A stretch of DNA of 64,000 nt from Hyphomicrobiales bacterium (GTDB lineage: Bacteria > Pseudomonadota > Alphaproteobacteria > Rhizobiales > Rhizobiaceae), in contig UBKJ01000010.1 in NCBI GenBank assembly GCA_900465915.1, forward strand, positions 1 through 64,000, written 5' to 3'. The translations under genes were made by a program, and so were the position numbers. How positions within the stretch are numbered: the first letter of the stretch is position 1; each line of letters begins with the position of its first letter. The notes below the pieces were generated by a model, which was given only the letters and a program-made list of their open reading frames with translations, was not told where the DNA came from and ran no database searches. This document shows, one piece after another, positions 46,970-55,440 of this stretch.

Positions 46970-48160
46970 ATGAAAAACACGTCTCCCACCGCCGTGGCGC
47001 GGATGGCGGAATTCGCGCTCGCCATTGGCGGCTTCGGTATCGGCACGGGCGAATTCGCCATCATGGCGCTGCTGCCCGACATCGCCCATGACCTGCGCGT
47101 CACCATTCCCGAAGCCGGCCACCTGATCAGCTCCTACGCCGTCGGCGTGCTGATCGGCGCGCCGGTCTTGGCCGTCATCGGCGCCAAGCTCGACCGCCGC
47201 ACGCTCCTGTTCCTGCTGATGGGCCTGTTCGCCTTCGGCAATCTGGCCAGCGCCTTCATGCGCGACTACACGCCGCTCTATATCATGCGCTTCATCGCCG
47301 GTTTCCCGCACGGGGCCTATTTCGGCGTCGCCTCGCTGGTGGTGGCCTCGCTGGCCGAACCGGGAAAACGCGCGCAGGCCGTTGGCCGCATGATGATGGG
47401 CCTCACCATCGCCACGCTCTGCGGCACGCCGCTCGCCACCGCGCTCGGCCAGATCGCCGGCTGGCGGGCGATGTTCGCGAGCGTAGGCCTCATCGCCGTC
47501 GTCACCATGGTTCTGGTGGCGCTCTACGTGCCGAAACAGCCGGCGGCCGAAGGCGCGTCGCCGCTGCGGGAATTGGGCGCGCTGCGCCGCCGGCAGGTCT
47601 GGCTGACGCTCGCCATCGGGGCCATCGGCACCGGCGGGCTGTTCTCGGTCTTCTCCTATGTCGCCGCCACCATCACGCAGGTCTCGCATGTGGACGTGAA
47701 ATGGATGCCGCTGGTCTTCGCCACTTTCGGCCTCGGCATGGTGCTGGGCAATGTGGTGGGCTCCCGGCTCACCGACCGCTCGGTGATGGGCACGGTCGGC
47801 GCAGTGCTGCTCTACGACCTCGCGGTCATGCTGGCCTTCCCGGTGCTGATGCAGCATCCGGCGACCGCCTTCCTCAACGTGCTTCTGGTCGGCGGCGGCT
47901 TCGCGCTGGTGCCGGGCCTGCAGACGCGGCTGATGGACGTGGCGGCGGACGCGCAGACGCTGGCCGCGGCGCTCAACCATTCCGCGCTCAACCTCGCCAA
48001 CGCCATCGGCGCGTGGCTGGGCGGGCTGGCGATCGCCTGGGGCTATGGCTGGACCTCGACCGGAACGGTCGGCGCGCTGCTCGCCGTGGCGGGCTTTATC
48101 GTCTTCGCCGTCTCGATCCTGCTCGATCGCAACGGCGCCCGCGCGGCGCAGGCGGCCTGA
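46970..48160 (+). CDS. MFS transporter, DHA1 family (AraJ/YdhP-like)
   Basis: 396 aa with about twelve helices. Signatures: GFGIGTGEFAIMALLPDIAH at the first helix and the loop 2-3 motif IGAKLDRRTLLF. This group exports sugars, drugs or nucleosides. No regulator is adjacent. The 3' end faces the DUF1127/small-RNA locus on the other strand, whose terminator hairpin begins 8 bp after this stop. Confidence 0.88.
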   Translation: MKNTSPTAVARMAEFALAIGGFGIGTGEFAIMALLPDIAHDLRVTIPEAGHLISSYAVGVLIGAPVLAVIGAKLDRRTLLFLLMGLFAFGNLASAFMRDYTPLYIMRFIAGFPHGAYFGVASLVVASLAEPGKRAQAVGRMMMGLTIATLCGTPLATALGQIAGWRAMFASVGLIAVVTMVLVALYVPKQPAAEGASPLRELGALRRRQVWLTLAIGAIGTGGLFSVFSYVAATITQVSHVDVKWMPLVFATFGLGMVLGNVVGSRLTDRSVMGTVGAVLLYDLAVMLAFPVLMQHPATAFLNVLLVGGGFALVPGLQTRLMDVAADAQTLAAALNHSALNLANAIGAWLGGLAIAWGYGWTSTGTVGALLAVAGFIVFAVSILLDRNGARAAQAA

Positions 48161-48167
48161 AACGAAA

Positions 48168-48197
48168 ACGCCCGCCGCTGGAGGGAGCGGCGGGCGT
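48168..48197 (-). terminator. Terminator of the DUF1127/small-RNA transcript
   Basis: A 12-bp perfect stem (ACGCCCGCCGCT and complement) with loop CCCTCC read on the minus strand, followed there by TTTTCGTTT. The U-run is on the minus side only, so it belongs to the leftward transcript, although it may also block the convergent MFS message. Confidence 0.75.
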
Positions 48198-48205
48198 CAT
48201 CTGGA

Positions 48206-48276
48206 AAGACCGGCTTGGGAGGAGGAGATCCGGTCTTCTGATCGCCGGGGAAATGGGAGGAGGAACCCCCGGCGAT
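48206..48276 (-). ncRNA. Two CCUCCUCCC stem-loops (CcsR/cuckoo-type small RNAs)
   Basis: Read on the minus strand, hairpin A (48276-48241) has a 10-bp stem ATCGCCGGGG/CCCCGGCGAT and a loop with CCTCCTCCC. Hairpin B (48237-48206) has an 8-bp stem AAGACCGG/CCGGTCTT and again CCTCCTCCC in the loop. These loops are complementary to Shine-Dalgarno sequences. Placement directly after a DUF1127 gene and before a terminator is the arrangement of the Rhodobacter CcsR RNAs, which are cut from a DUF1127 transcript and act in stress responses. Expression here is inferred. Confidence 0.75.
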
Positions 48277-48296
48277 ATTCCGAATATCAGTCTCGC

Positions 48297-48443
48297 TTAG
48301 CGAGCGGCGGCCTTGCGGGCGACGTAGGGGATTTCCGACGCCAGGATGCCGAGGTCGTTCAGCTCGCGCGAGGTCAGGCGGCTCAGCTCGTTCACGGTGT
48401 TGCGGTAACGGCGCCAGTTGTTGTAGGAGCGGATCAGGTTCAT
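48297..48443 (-). CDS. DUF1127 family small protein, 48 aa
   Basis: Encodes 48 residues starting MNLIRSYNNWRRYRNTV and ending VARKAAAR, with the DUF1127 core (NELSRLTSRELNDLGI). The gene is short, Arg-rich and basic. GAGAG lies just before the ATG. In Rhodobacter the equivalent protein (CcaF1) binds RNA and influences maturation of the small RNAs encoded downstream. The gene begins the leftward transcript with the CCUCCUCCC hairpins. Confidence 0.9.
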   Translation of the reverse strand: MNLIRSYNNWRRYRNTVNELSRLTSRELNDLGILASEIPYVARKAAAR

Positions 48444-48839
48444 TTCTCTCACCTAAGTAAATCGTGTTCGTTTGTTGACGCTGATATAGTCCGGCGGCCG
48501 CGCATTGTGGAGAGACAGATTTGCATAGCTGCCCTGCGTTTAAGCCTGTCGATTGCATGCGTTTTGCGCAAACCCGCCATTTTATCCGCACAATTCGCCT
48601 GTTGCATGGGCAAATCGGCCGCTTCCCGCCCCAATTGTGAACGAAGCGTTAACGCCGGCGCATGGCTCGGCCTTCCTCCCCAGCTGAAACGCCCTGTCCG
48701 CCTCGCCAAGGCTCCCCGAAAGATTGTCGTAAAAGCCCCGGAATTTGTCGCGCGCAGGCGACAATTCCACATGACTTGGATTGCGGATTACGATAGAGCA
48801 GGGATGTCGGGCGCGGGAATCGAGATTTTCGCGCTGTCT
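48444..48839. other. Non-coding stretch between DUF1127 and the glycine riboswitch
   Basis: About 400 bases without a convincing gene. It should carry the divergent promoters of the DUF1127 transcript and the gcv operon. Reading leftward, CTATAT at about 48482-48487 could be part of the DUF1127 -10, but no convincing -35 was found. Confidence 0.35.
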
Positions 48840-49108
48840 GTCCGCGGGAGAGCGCCGCAAGGCCGCCGAAGGGGAAATCGCCCGAAATCTCTCAGGCACC
48901 AGGAACCGCGGACGGGGAAGACAACTCTGGAAAGTCGGGGAAACCCGCGCCGAAGGTGTAAGTATGGCTTCGAGCGCGTTTCGATCTGATTGCATCAGAT
49001 CGGCGCTCTCATTGTTTGTTTGACGCGCATCTTATCCGAAAACCGTTACCACTTTTCGGGATGCGCTCTTATCGACGGCCATGCGAGTCTCTCAGGCTTG
49101 AGACAGAG
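48840..49108 (+). promoter_or_regulatory. Tandem glycine riboswitch of the gcv operon
   Basis: Aptamer 1 (48840-48913) has P1 GTCCGCGG/CCGCGGAC and the conserved GGGAGAG, GCCGAAGGGG and AATCTCTCAGGCACCAGGA segments. After a linker (GGGGAAGACAA), aptamer 2 (48925-49108) has P1 CTCTG/CAGAG, then CGCGCCGAAGG, and, only after a 109-nt insertion, TCTCTCAGG. Its P3 stem is still formed (48962-48968 with 49078-49084). Glycine binding normally switches on gcvT; the start codon lies 55 nt downstream. Confidence 0.88.
48969..49077. repeat. 109-nt mosaic palindromic element inside aptamer 2
   Basis: Two hairpins joined by a T-rich linker. The first has GAGCGC/GCGCTC enclosing GATCTGA-TTGCA-TCAGATC (48983-49001). 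The second has GCGCATC/GATGCGC enclosing CCGAAAA/TTTTCGG (about 49025-49066). Size, two-palindrome layout and the GATCTGATT/ATCAGATC core resemble the RIME1 and Bru-RS intergenic repeats of rhizobia and Brucella. It is the only copy in the window; family membership is from memory. Confidence 0.65.
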
Positions 49109-49162
49109 GGGCACGAAGCGACCGCATTTCGCGGAAGGCAAACGTGCGACTCTGGAGTTGAT

Positions 49163-50266
49163 ATGGGCGACACCGCACAATTGAAGACCCTGCCCTTGCA
49201 GGACCTGCACGAGACGGCCAAGGCGCGCTTCGGCGCTTTCGCAGGCTGGAACATGCCGATCACCTATCCGCTGGGCGTGATGAAGGAGCATCTTCACACG
49301 CGCGAGCAGGCCGGGCTGTTCGACATTTCGCATATGAAGCTGATCGCGGTTTCGGGCGCGGAAGCGGCGGAGATGCTGGCCGAAACCTGTCCGCTCGACC
49401 CGGCCGCGCTCAAGACCGGCCAGTCGAAATACACCTTCTTCCTCAACGAAAGCGGCGGCGTGCTGGACGACCTCATCGTCACCCGGCTCGGCGACGACCG
49501 CTTCATGGTGGTGGCCAACGCCGGCAACGCCGACGAGGATATCGCCATTTTGAACGAGGCGGCGCATGGCCGCGCCGTCACGGTCGAGCCGCTCGACCGC
49601 GTCTTCCTCGCGCTGCAAGGCCCGGAAGCCGAAGCCGTGATCAAAGACGCTGGCCTGCCGGGCGCGGATCTCGGCTTCATGTCCGGCTTCGAGCCCAGGC
49701 CGGGTTGGTTCATGACCCGCTCGGGCTATACCGGCGAGGACGGTTTCGAGATCGGCCTGCCCGCCGGCGAGGCCCGCGCGCTGGCCGAAACGCTTCTGGC
49801 CGATTCCCGCGTCGAATGGATCGGCCTCGCCGCGCGCGATTCCTTGCGCCTTGAAGCCGGGCTGTGCCTGCACGGGCAGGACATCACGCCGGAGACCGAT
49901 CCGGTCTCGGCCGGCCTGACCTGGGCCATCTCCAAATCCGTGCGCGAAAAGGCCGCCTTCGCCGGCGCCAAGCCCGTGCTCGCGGCCATCGCCCGAGGCA
50001 CCGCCGCAAAACGCGTCGGCCTCAAGCCGGAAGGCCGCCAGCCGGTGCGCGCCGGGGCGGAGCTTTTCGACGATGCGGGCCGGCAGGTGGGCATGGTGAC
50101 GTCGGGCGGCTTCGGCCCCTCGGCCGGCTTTCCCGTCGCCATGGGCTATGTCGAGGCCGGCCTCGCCGCGCCCGGAACCCGTGTCTTCGCCGACGTTCGC
50201 GGCAACAAGGTTCCCGTCGACGTCCACGCGCTTCCCTTCACGCCTCATCGCTATCGCAAAGGATGA
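49163..50266 (+). CDS. gcvT: Glycine cleavage system aminomethyltransferase (T protein)
   Basis: 367 aa. Transfers the methylene group from the lipoyl arm of GcvH to tetrahydrofolate. Seen are [16 protein letters not shown], the folate-site [35 protein letters not shown] and the C-terminal [21 protein letters not shown] 49163 has GGAG upstream; the frame extends back into the riboswitch to 49016, which cannot be coding if the aptamer is functional. First gene of gcvTHP, controlled by the glycine riboswitch. Confidence 0.96.
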   Translation: MGDTAQLKTLPLQDLHETAKARFGAFAGWNMPITYPLGVMKEHLHTREQAGLFDISHMKLIAVSGAEAAEMLAETCPLDPAALKTGQSKYTFFLNESGGVLDDLIVTRLGDDRFMVVANAGNADEDIAILNEAAHGRAVTVEPLDRVFLALQGPEAEAVIKDAGLPGADLGFMSGFEPRPGWFMTRSGYTGEDGFEIGLPAGEARALAETLLADSRVEWIGLAARDSLRLEAGLCLHGQDITPETDPVSAGLTWAISKSVREKAAFAGAKPVLAAIARGTAAKRVGLKPEGRQPVRAGAELFDDAGRQVGMVTSGGFGPSAGFPVAMGYVEAGLAAPGTRVFADVRGNKVPVDVHALPFTPHRYRKG

Positions 50267-50271
50267 TTTCC

Positions 50272-50640
50272 ATGGCCAATATCCTGTTCACCGAAGATCA
50301 TGAGTGGATCGCCGTCGAGGGCGGCGTCGCCACTGTGGGCATCACGATCCACGCACAGGAGCAACTGGGCGACCTCGTCTATGTCGAACTGCCGGAGGTC
50401 GGCCGCGCCGTCTCCAAGGGCGACGGCGTCGTGGTGGTGGAATCGGTCAAGGCCGCTTCCGACGTCTATGCGCCGGTCGACGGCGAAGTGGTGGAAGTCA
50501 ACGAGGCCGTCGCCTCCGATCCGGCGCTGATCAACCAGGCCGCCGAGGGCGAGGGCTGGCTGTTCAAGCTGAAACTGTCCGACGAGGGCCAGCTTTCCGG
50601 CCTGATGGACAAGGCCGGCTATGAAAAGCTGATCGGGTGA
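50272..50640 (+). CDS. gcvH: Glycine cleavage system H protein
   Basis: 122-aa lipoyl carrier. [13 protein letters not shown] start and the lipoylation site Lys60 in [18 protein letters not shown]. Five bp after gcvT and 4 bp before gcvP. An in-frame ATG at 50263 overlapping the gcvT stop is possible but MAN is the usual start. Confidence 0.96.
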   Translation: MANILFTEDHEWIAVEGGVATVGITIHAQEQLGDLVYVELPEVGRAVSKGDGVVVVESVKAASDVYAPVDGEVVEVNEAVASDPALINQAAEGEGWLFKLKLSDEGQLSGLMDKAGYEKLIG

Positions 50641-50644
50641 CGGC

Positions 50645-53446
50645 ATGACCGAAAAAATCCTTCCCTTCGTGGCCCGTCATATCGGGCCGAGGCATGACGA
50701 GGAGCGCGCCATGCTGGCCGCGCTCGGCGTGCCCTCCATGGAGACGCTGATCACGCAGGCGGTTCCGGCCTCGATCCGGCTCGACCACGCGCTCGACCTG
50801 CCGCTTGCGGCAAGCGAGGCGGAGGCCCTGGCCGAACTCGGCGCGATCATGGGCCGCAACGTGGTCAAGAAGAGCTTCATCGGCGCGGGCTATCACGGCA
50901 CGCACACGCCGCCGGTGATCCAGCGCAACCTGTTCGAGAACCCGGCATGGTACACGGCCTACACGCCCTACCAGTCGGAGATCAGTCAGGGCCGGCTGGA
51001 ATTGCTGTTCCATTTCCAGACGCTGGTGGCGGAGCTGACCGGCCTGCCGGTGGCCTGCGCCTCGCTGCTGGACGAAGCGACCGCTGTGGCCGAGGCCATC
51101 GGCGTCGCCTGCCGCCATCACCGCGACAAGCGCAGCCGCATCCTGCTGGCGGGCGCGTTGCATCCGCAGACGGTGGACGTGATCCACACCCGCGCCGAGC
51201 CGCTGGGCTGGACCATCGAAACCGGCTCCACGGTCGATGAAAGCACGGCGGCCGTGGTCGTCCCGTGGCCGGACACGCGCGGCGTCTATGGCGATTTTAA
51301 CGCCCTCGTCGCGGAGGCCAAGGCCAAGGGCGCGCTGGTCATCGCCGTCGCCGATCCGCTGGCGCTCACCATCATGGAAGCGCCGGCCAGGTGGGGTGCG
51401 GACATGGCCGTCGGCTCCATGCAGCGCTACGGCGTGCCGATGGGTTTCGGCGGCCCGCACGCCGCCTATCTCGCCGTGTCCGAACCGCTGACGCGCATCA
51501 TCCCGGGCCGCATCGTCGGCCAGTCGGTCGACGCGCATGGCCGCGCCGCCTATCGCCTCGCGCTCCAGACGCGCGAGCAGCACATCCGCCGCGACAAGGC
51601 CACCTCCAACATCTGCACCGCGCAGGCGCTGCTGGCCAATATGGCGGCGGCCTACGCCATCTGGCACGGCCCGAGCGGCCTGCAAGCCATCGCCGCGCGC
51701 GTGGCGGGCCTTGCGGCGCGCTTCGCCGCCGGCCTCAAGGCGGCGGGCGTGACGATCGCCGGCGACAGCCTGTTCGACACGGTGACGGTGAAGCTGCCGG
51801 GCAAGGCGGCGAACGTCGCCGCCGAGGCCGACAAGGGCGGCCGCCTGATCCGCGTCATCGACGCGGACACGGTCGGCGTCACCTTCGACGAGACCTCGAC
51901 GGAGGACGATCTGGCGGCGCTGGCCGTGCTGTTCGGCGCGAAGCCGGTCGAGGGCGAGACGCCGCTGGTTCCGGGCGAGGGTCGCGGCGAGGGCTTCCTC
52001 ACGCAGGACGTGTTCCATTCGCATCGCTCGGAAACCGAGATGATGCGCTTCCTGCGCCGGCTGGCCGACAAGGATCTGGCGCTCGACCGCGCCATGATCC
52101 CGCTCGGCTCCTGCACCATGAAGCTCAATGCGGCGGCCGAGATGATGCCGGTAAGCTGGAACACGGTCGCCAACCTGCATCCCTTCGCTCCGGGGAACCA
52201 AGTGCAGGGCTACGCCGAAATGACGGCGCAACTCGAAGCGTGGCTGTGCGAGATCACCGGCTTCGCCGGCGTGTCGCTCCAGCCCAACGCCGGCAGTCAG
52301 GGCGAATATGCCGGCCTTCTGGCGATCCGCCATTACCACCAGTCGCGGGGCGAGGGGCATCGCAACATCTGCCTCATCCCGTCCTCGGCGCATGGCACCA
52401 ATCCGGCCAGCGCCTCCATGGCGGGCATGAGCGTGGTGGTGGTCAATTGCCGCCCGGACGGCGACATCGACATAGACGACCTCAGGGCCAAGGCGGAGAA
52501 GCACCGCGACAATCTCGCCGCCCTCATGATCACCTATCCGTCCACCTATGGTGTGTTCGAGGAGGGTATCAAGGCCTTCTGCGAGATCGTGCACGACAAT
52601 GGCGGACAGGTTTATTTCGACGGCGCGAACCTCAACGCGCTGGTCGGTCTGGCGCGCCCCGCCGATATCGGCGCGGATGTCTGCCACATGAACCTGCACA
52701 AGACCTTCTGCATCCCGCATGGCGGCGGCGGGCCGGGCGTCGGCCCCATCGGCGTGGCCAAGCACCTCGCGCCCTACCTGCCGGGCCATGTCGGGACCGG
52801 CTCCGGACACGCCGTTTCGGCGGCTCCGTTCGGCAGCGCCTCGATCCTCGTCATCACGTGGATGTATATCCGCATGATGGGCGGGGCCGGGCTGAAGAAG
52901 GCCACGGAAGCGGCGATCCTCAACGCCAATTACATCGCGCACCGGCTCAAGGACGCCTATCCGATCCTTTATACCGGCGCGCATGGCCGCGTGGCGCATG
53001 AGTGCATCGTGGATACGCGCGTTTTGAAAGACAGCGCCGGCGTGACTGTGGAAGACGTGGCCAAGCGCCTGATCGATTACGGCTTCCATGCGCCAACCAT
53101 GTCCTGGCCGGTGGCGGGAACGCTGATGATCGAGCCGACCGAGTCCGAGCCGAAGCAGGAGATCGACCGTCTCTGCGACGCGATGATCGCCATCGCCGGC
53201 GAGGCGAAAAAGGTGGCCGAAGGCGTCTGGCCCAAGGACGACAACCCGCTCGCCAACGCGCCTCACACCGCCGTCGACACGCTGGCCTCGGAATGGACGC
53301 ACCCCTACAGCCGCGAAGAGGCCGTGTTCCCGAGCGGCGACGCCGATCCGACGGCCAAATACTGGCCCCCGGTCAGCCGCGTCGACAATGTCGGCGGCGA
53401 CCGCAACCTGATCTGCTCCTGCCCGCCCGTGGCGGCCTACGGCTGA
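50645..53446 (+). CDS. gcvP: Glycine dehydrogenase (decarboxylating, P protein)
   Basis: 933-aa single-chain P protein with both halves present. Decarboxylates glycine with pyridoxal phosphate and passes the aminomethyl group to GcvH. The cofactor lysine is Lys686 in [20 protein letters not shown]. Also seen are the N-terminal [18 protein letters not shown] and [17 protein letters not shown] short stretch near residues 440-450 ([10 protein letters not shown]) is glycine-rich. Last gene of the operon, ended by the terminator at 53461. Confidence 0.97.
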   Translation: MTEKILPFVARHIGPRHDEERAMLAALGVPSMETLITQAVPASIRLDHALDLPLAASEAEALAELGAIMGRNVVKKSFIGAGYHGTHTPPVIQRNLFENPAWYTAYTPYQSEISQGRLELLFHFQTLVAELTGLPVACASLLDEATAVAEAIGVACRHHRDKRSRILLAGALHPQTVDVIHTRAEPLGWTIETGSTVDESTAAVVVPWPDTRGVYGDFNALVAEAKAKGALVIAVADPLALTIMEAPARWGADMAVGSMQRYGVPMGFGGPHAAYLAVSEPLTRIIPGRIVGQSVDAHGRAAYRLALQTREQHIRRDKATSNICTAQALLANMAAAYAIWHGPSGLQAIAARVAGLAARFAAGLKAAGVTIAGDSLFDTVTVKLPGKAANVAAEADKGGRLIRVIDADTVGVTFDETSTEDDLAALAVLFGAKPVEGETPLVPGEGRGEGFLTQDVFHSHRSETEMMRFLRRLADKDLALDRAMIPLGSCTMKLNAAAEMMPVSWNTVANLHPFAPGNQVQGYAEMTAQLEAWLCEITGFAGVSLQPNAGSQGEYAGLLAIRHYHQSRGEGHRNICLIPSSAHGTNPASASMAGMSVVVVNCRPDGDIDIDDLRAKAEKHRDNLAALMITYPSTYGVFEEGIKAFCEIVHDNGGQVYFDGANLNALVGLARPADIGADVCHMNLHKTFCIPHGGGGPGVGPIGVAKHLAPYLPGHVGTGSGHAVSAAPFGSASILVITWMYIRMMGGAGLKKATEAAILNANYIAHRLKDAYPILYTGAHGRVAHECIVDTRVLKDSAGVTVEDVAKRLIDYGFHAPTMSWPVAGTLMIEPTESEPKQEIDRLCDAMIAIAGEAKKVAEGVWPKDDNPLANAPHTAVDTLASEWTHPYSREEAVFPSGDADPTAKYWPPVSRVDNVGGDRNLICSCPPVAAYG

Positions 53447-53460
53447 TCGGAGACAAACAA

Positions 53461-53487
53461 AAGCGCCGCGGAAACGCGGCGCTTTTT
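53461..53487 (+). terminator. Rho-independent terminator of gcvTHP
   Basis: AAGCGCCGCG-GAAA-CGCGGCGCTT with three further T: a 10-bp perfect stem with a GNRA loop, 15 bp after the gcvP stop. The following 100 bases to 53587 hold nothing recognisable. Confidence 0.9.
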
Positions 53488-53587
53488 GCATGGCGGTGGC
53501 TTAAGTCGGCCTTCGCTTGACGGCGTAGCGTTCAGAGATCCCTCCGACATGACCGAGCCGTCCAAGTCCGTGTTATTTTCCCGATTT

Positions 53588-53965
53588 TTAAATCTTTATT
53601 CGCTTGACGCATTCCCACATCGAAAACACCAATAATATTGAAACATTTATCAATAAAAATATATTCGAAATGTGGGCGTTGAAAATGTCCGCATTCAACA
53701 AATCCGCTATCGCGATAAAGGTCGGTAGAAAAATATACATCATAAATTCCTTCTTGTATCTATCGTAAATATTATTGAATTTAAACATATCGACTATGTT
53801 CAACGTCCATTTTATAAAATTTATGCGGTATAAAATAATAAGAATTATTGATATGAAAACGAGGCCATTCAATAATATCTTATTTCCTTCCAGATAAAGA
53901 GAAAAGATAATAGCGATCTGAACCGCCACGGAAATCGCTAAAATCGTTTTCTTCGATATCGTCAT
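53588..53965 (-). CDS. AT-rich hypothetical membrane protein, 125 aa
   Basis: Four hydrophobic segments (about residues 7-24, 29-47, 73-92, 97-115) with charged loops, no signal motif or known domain. Base composition and codon use (many ATA, AAT, TTT) differ sharply from every neighbour, which points to recent gain from an AT-rich source. A GGGGG ribosome-binding site sits just before the ATG. Possible roles such as immunity or toxin-related membrane protein are speculation. No mobile-element border is visible. Confidence 0.6.
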   Translation of the reverse strand: MTISKKTILAISVAVQIAIIFSLYLEGNKILLNGLVFISIILIILYRINFIKWTLNIVDMFKFNNIYDRYKKEFMMYIFLPTFIAIADLLNADIFNAHISNIFLLINVSILLVFSMWECVKRIKI

Positions 53966-53995
53966 TCATCCCCCTGCATCCGATGGCGAAGCGCC

Positions 53996-54190
53996 TCAGC
54001 CTTTCTGCTTCTGCGACAGCATGGCGCCGCCATAGGCCCAGTTGTCGGCGGCGACGTCGTTGAAAAGAATGCTGACGGATTCCGGCGTGCAACGGCAATA
54101 TTCCACCATCGCCTCGGTGATCGCGGCGGCGGCCTTTTGCTTCTGTTCTTCGCTTCGTCCGGCCAGAAGGTCGATTTTGATCCACGGCAT
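53996..54190 (-). CDS. 4-oxalocrotonate tautomerase family protein
   Basis: 64 aa, the normal length for the 4-OT superfamily. The catalytic Pro2 is exposed after Met removal (MPWIKIDLLAGR), and the second half (SILFNDVAADNWAYGG) fits the family. A GAAAGGA ribosome-binding site precedes the ATG. Substrate unknown; such small tautomerases act on keto-enol intermediates. Cotranscription with the AT-rich ORF downstream is possible. Confidence 0.87.
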   Translation of the reverse strand: MPWIKIDLLAGRSEEQKQKAAAAITEAMVEYCRCTPESVSILFNDVAADNWAYGGAMLSQKQKG

Positions 54191-54254
54191 GTCCAGTTCC
54201 TTTCACGATCGATTGCGGCTTCGCGCTTCGTTTTTATCCCATGCAATAAAGCCT

Positions 54255-54270
54255 GCATAATATATTATGC
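54255..54270. promoter_or_regulatory. 16-bp perfect palindrome in a divergent promoter region
   Basis: GCATAATATATTATGC, AT-rich and perfectly symmetric, lies between the divergent tautomerase and MHYT genes. It is a candidate repressor operator of MarR or TetR type; no matching regulator is adjacent. Confidence 0.4.
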
Positions 54271-54376
54271 GCGCCGTCGCCTGATCCGGCGTTTTTCTGC
54301 TTTCGTCGCGCGATTTGTATGGCGGTTTCTCCGATCCCGGCGTATATGCGCGAAATTGCGACAATCAGGATCGGTC

Positions 54377-54967
54377 ATGATCACCATTCATCAATGGGCG
54401 TTGCGCCCCGAAGCCCTGCCGACCGCCGCCGCGTTGCTGATCGGCCTGGCCGGGTCGGCGCTGACGCTGGAGCTGGTGCGCGAGGCCGCCGCCCGCCGGG
54501 GCCTGGCGCGCTATGGCTGGCATGTGCTGGTGGCGCTCGCGGCCGGCCTGACCGCCTGGGGCGCGGATTTCGTCGACGCGCCGTTCGCGCTCTCCGACGC
54601 GCCCGGCCTCGCCGCGCTGTCGCTGGCCATCGTGGTCGTCGGCGCGGGGCTGGGCTTCGTCGTCGTCACCGGCGGCTTCACCCGCTTCGCCCCCGCCATC
54701 GGCGGCGCGATGGTCGGGATCTCCATGGCTGCCATGCATTATATCGGCATGCTGGCCGACCCGTCCGGCGGGCCGGCGGGTTGGAGCATGGCCTGTCTTT
54801 GCAGCTCGACCCTCCTCGTCGCGCTCGTCTGCGCCGTCTCGGCGCAGCTTCTCATGCAGCGCGGGGCGAGGGCCTATTGCCTCGCTGTCCCGGTCTTCGC
54901 GGCGGCGGTGATCGGCGTGCATCTGACCGGCGCGGCCCTGTTCCAGGCCGCGCCGGCGTCTCTTTAA
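54377..54967 (+). CDS. Stand-alone MHYT-domain membrane protein
   Basis: 196 aa with about six hydrophobic helices. One clear MHYT-type motif (MAAMHYIGM) plus the related WHVLVALAAGLTAWGADF and GVHLTGAAL segments that would place further His residues in the membrane. MHYT domains are proposed copper or gas sensors and usually carry GGDEF/EAL or kinase domains; none is attached here. AGGA before ATG 54377 supports the start. Its TAA shares two bases with the stop of the convergent VOC gene. Confidence 0.7.
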   Translation: MITIHQWALRPEALPTAAALLIGLAGSALTLELVREAAARRGLARYGWHVLVALAAGLTAWGADFVDAPFALSDAPGLAALSLAIVVVGAGLGFVVVTGGFTRFAPAIGGAMVGISMAAMHYIGMLADPSGGPAGWSMACLCSSTLLVALVCAVSAQLLMQRGARAYCLAVPVFAAAVIGVHLTGAALFQAAPASL

Positions 54968-55347
54968 AGAATCTGGATGAACTCGACCTTCTCGGCGTTC
55001 GGCCCCGCGACGGTGAAATAGCGCACGCCGTTCTGCCAGAAGGGCAGCGAGCGCACCTCGCCCTCGATGGCCTGCAGGCCGCCCTCGGTGACGGTCCTGA
55101 ACACCGCGTCGATGTCGGTGACGTTGACCGCGACATGGTCGATCGCGCCGGCGACGCTGGTGGCCGGGCCTTCCCAGATCTCCACGACCAGGTCGCCCAG
55201 GCGCAGAAACACCACGCGGCTGTCGCCGTTCTGCGTCGAATAGATGTTCTCGAAGCCGAGCCCGGTGTAGAACGCCGTCGACCGGTCGATATCCTTGGTC
55301 GGAATGCCGATATGCTGAATTCCGGTCGCATATTTCGCGATGTTCAT
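54964..55347 (-). CDS. VOC-family glyoxalase/dioxygenase-like protein
   Basis: 127 aa, one vicinal-oxygen-chelate unit pair. IQHIGIPTKDIDRSTAFYTG gives the first metal His, IDHVAVNVTDIDAVFRTV the second, and the C-terminal VRYFTVAGPNAEKVEFIQIL supplies the Glu ligand. Function not predictable beyond metal-dependent lyase, isomerase or binding protein. ATG 55347 chosen; the open frame continues upstream without a start context. Confidence 0.85.
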   Translation of the reverse strand: MNIAKYATGIQHIGIPTKDIDRSTAFYTGLGFENIYSTQNGDSRVVFLRLGDLVVEIWEGPATSVAGAIDHVAVNVTDIDAVFRTVTEGGLQAIEGEVRSLPFWQNGVRYFTVAGPNAEKVEFIQIL

Positions 55348-55440
55348 GACGACGCCCTTTCCCGTTGCATCGGTTCTTTGTAGCAAGAAGGCGGGGCGAG
55401 GAAACGCGGTTTCCCCGGCCCGCCGCACTTACGAACAGAT

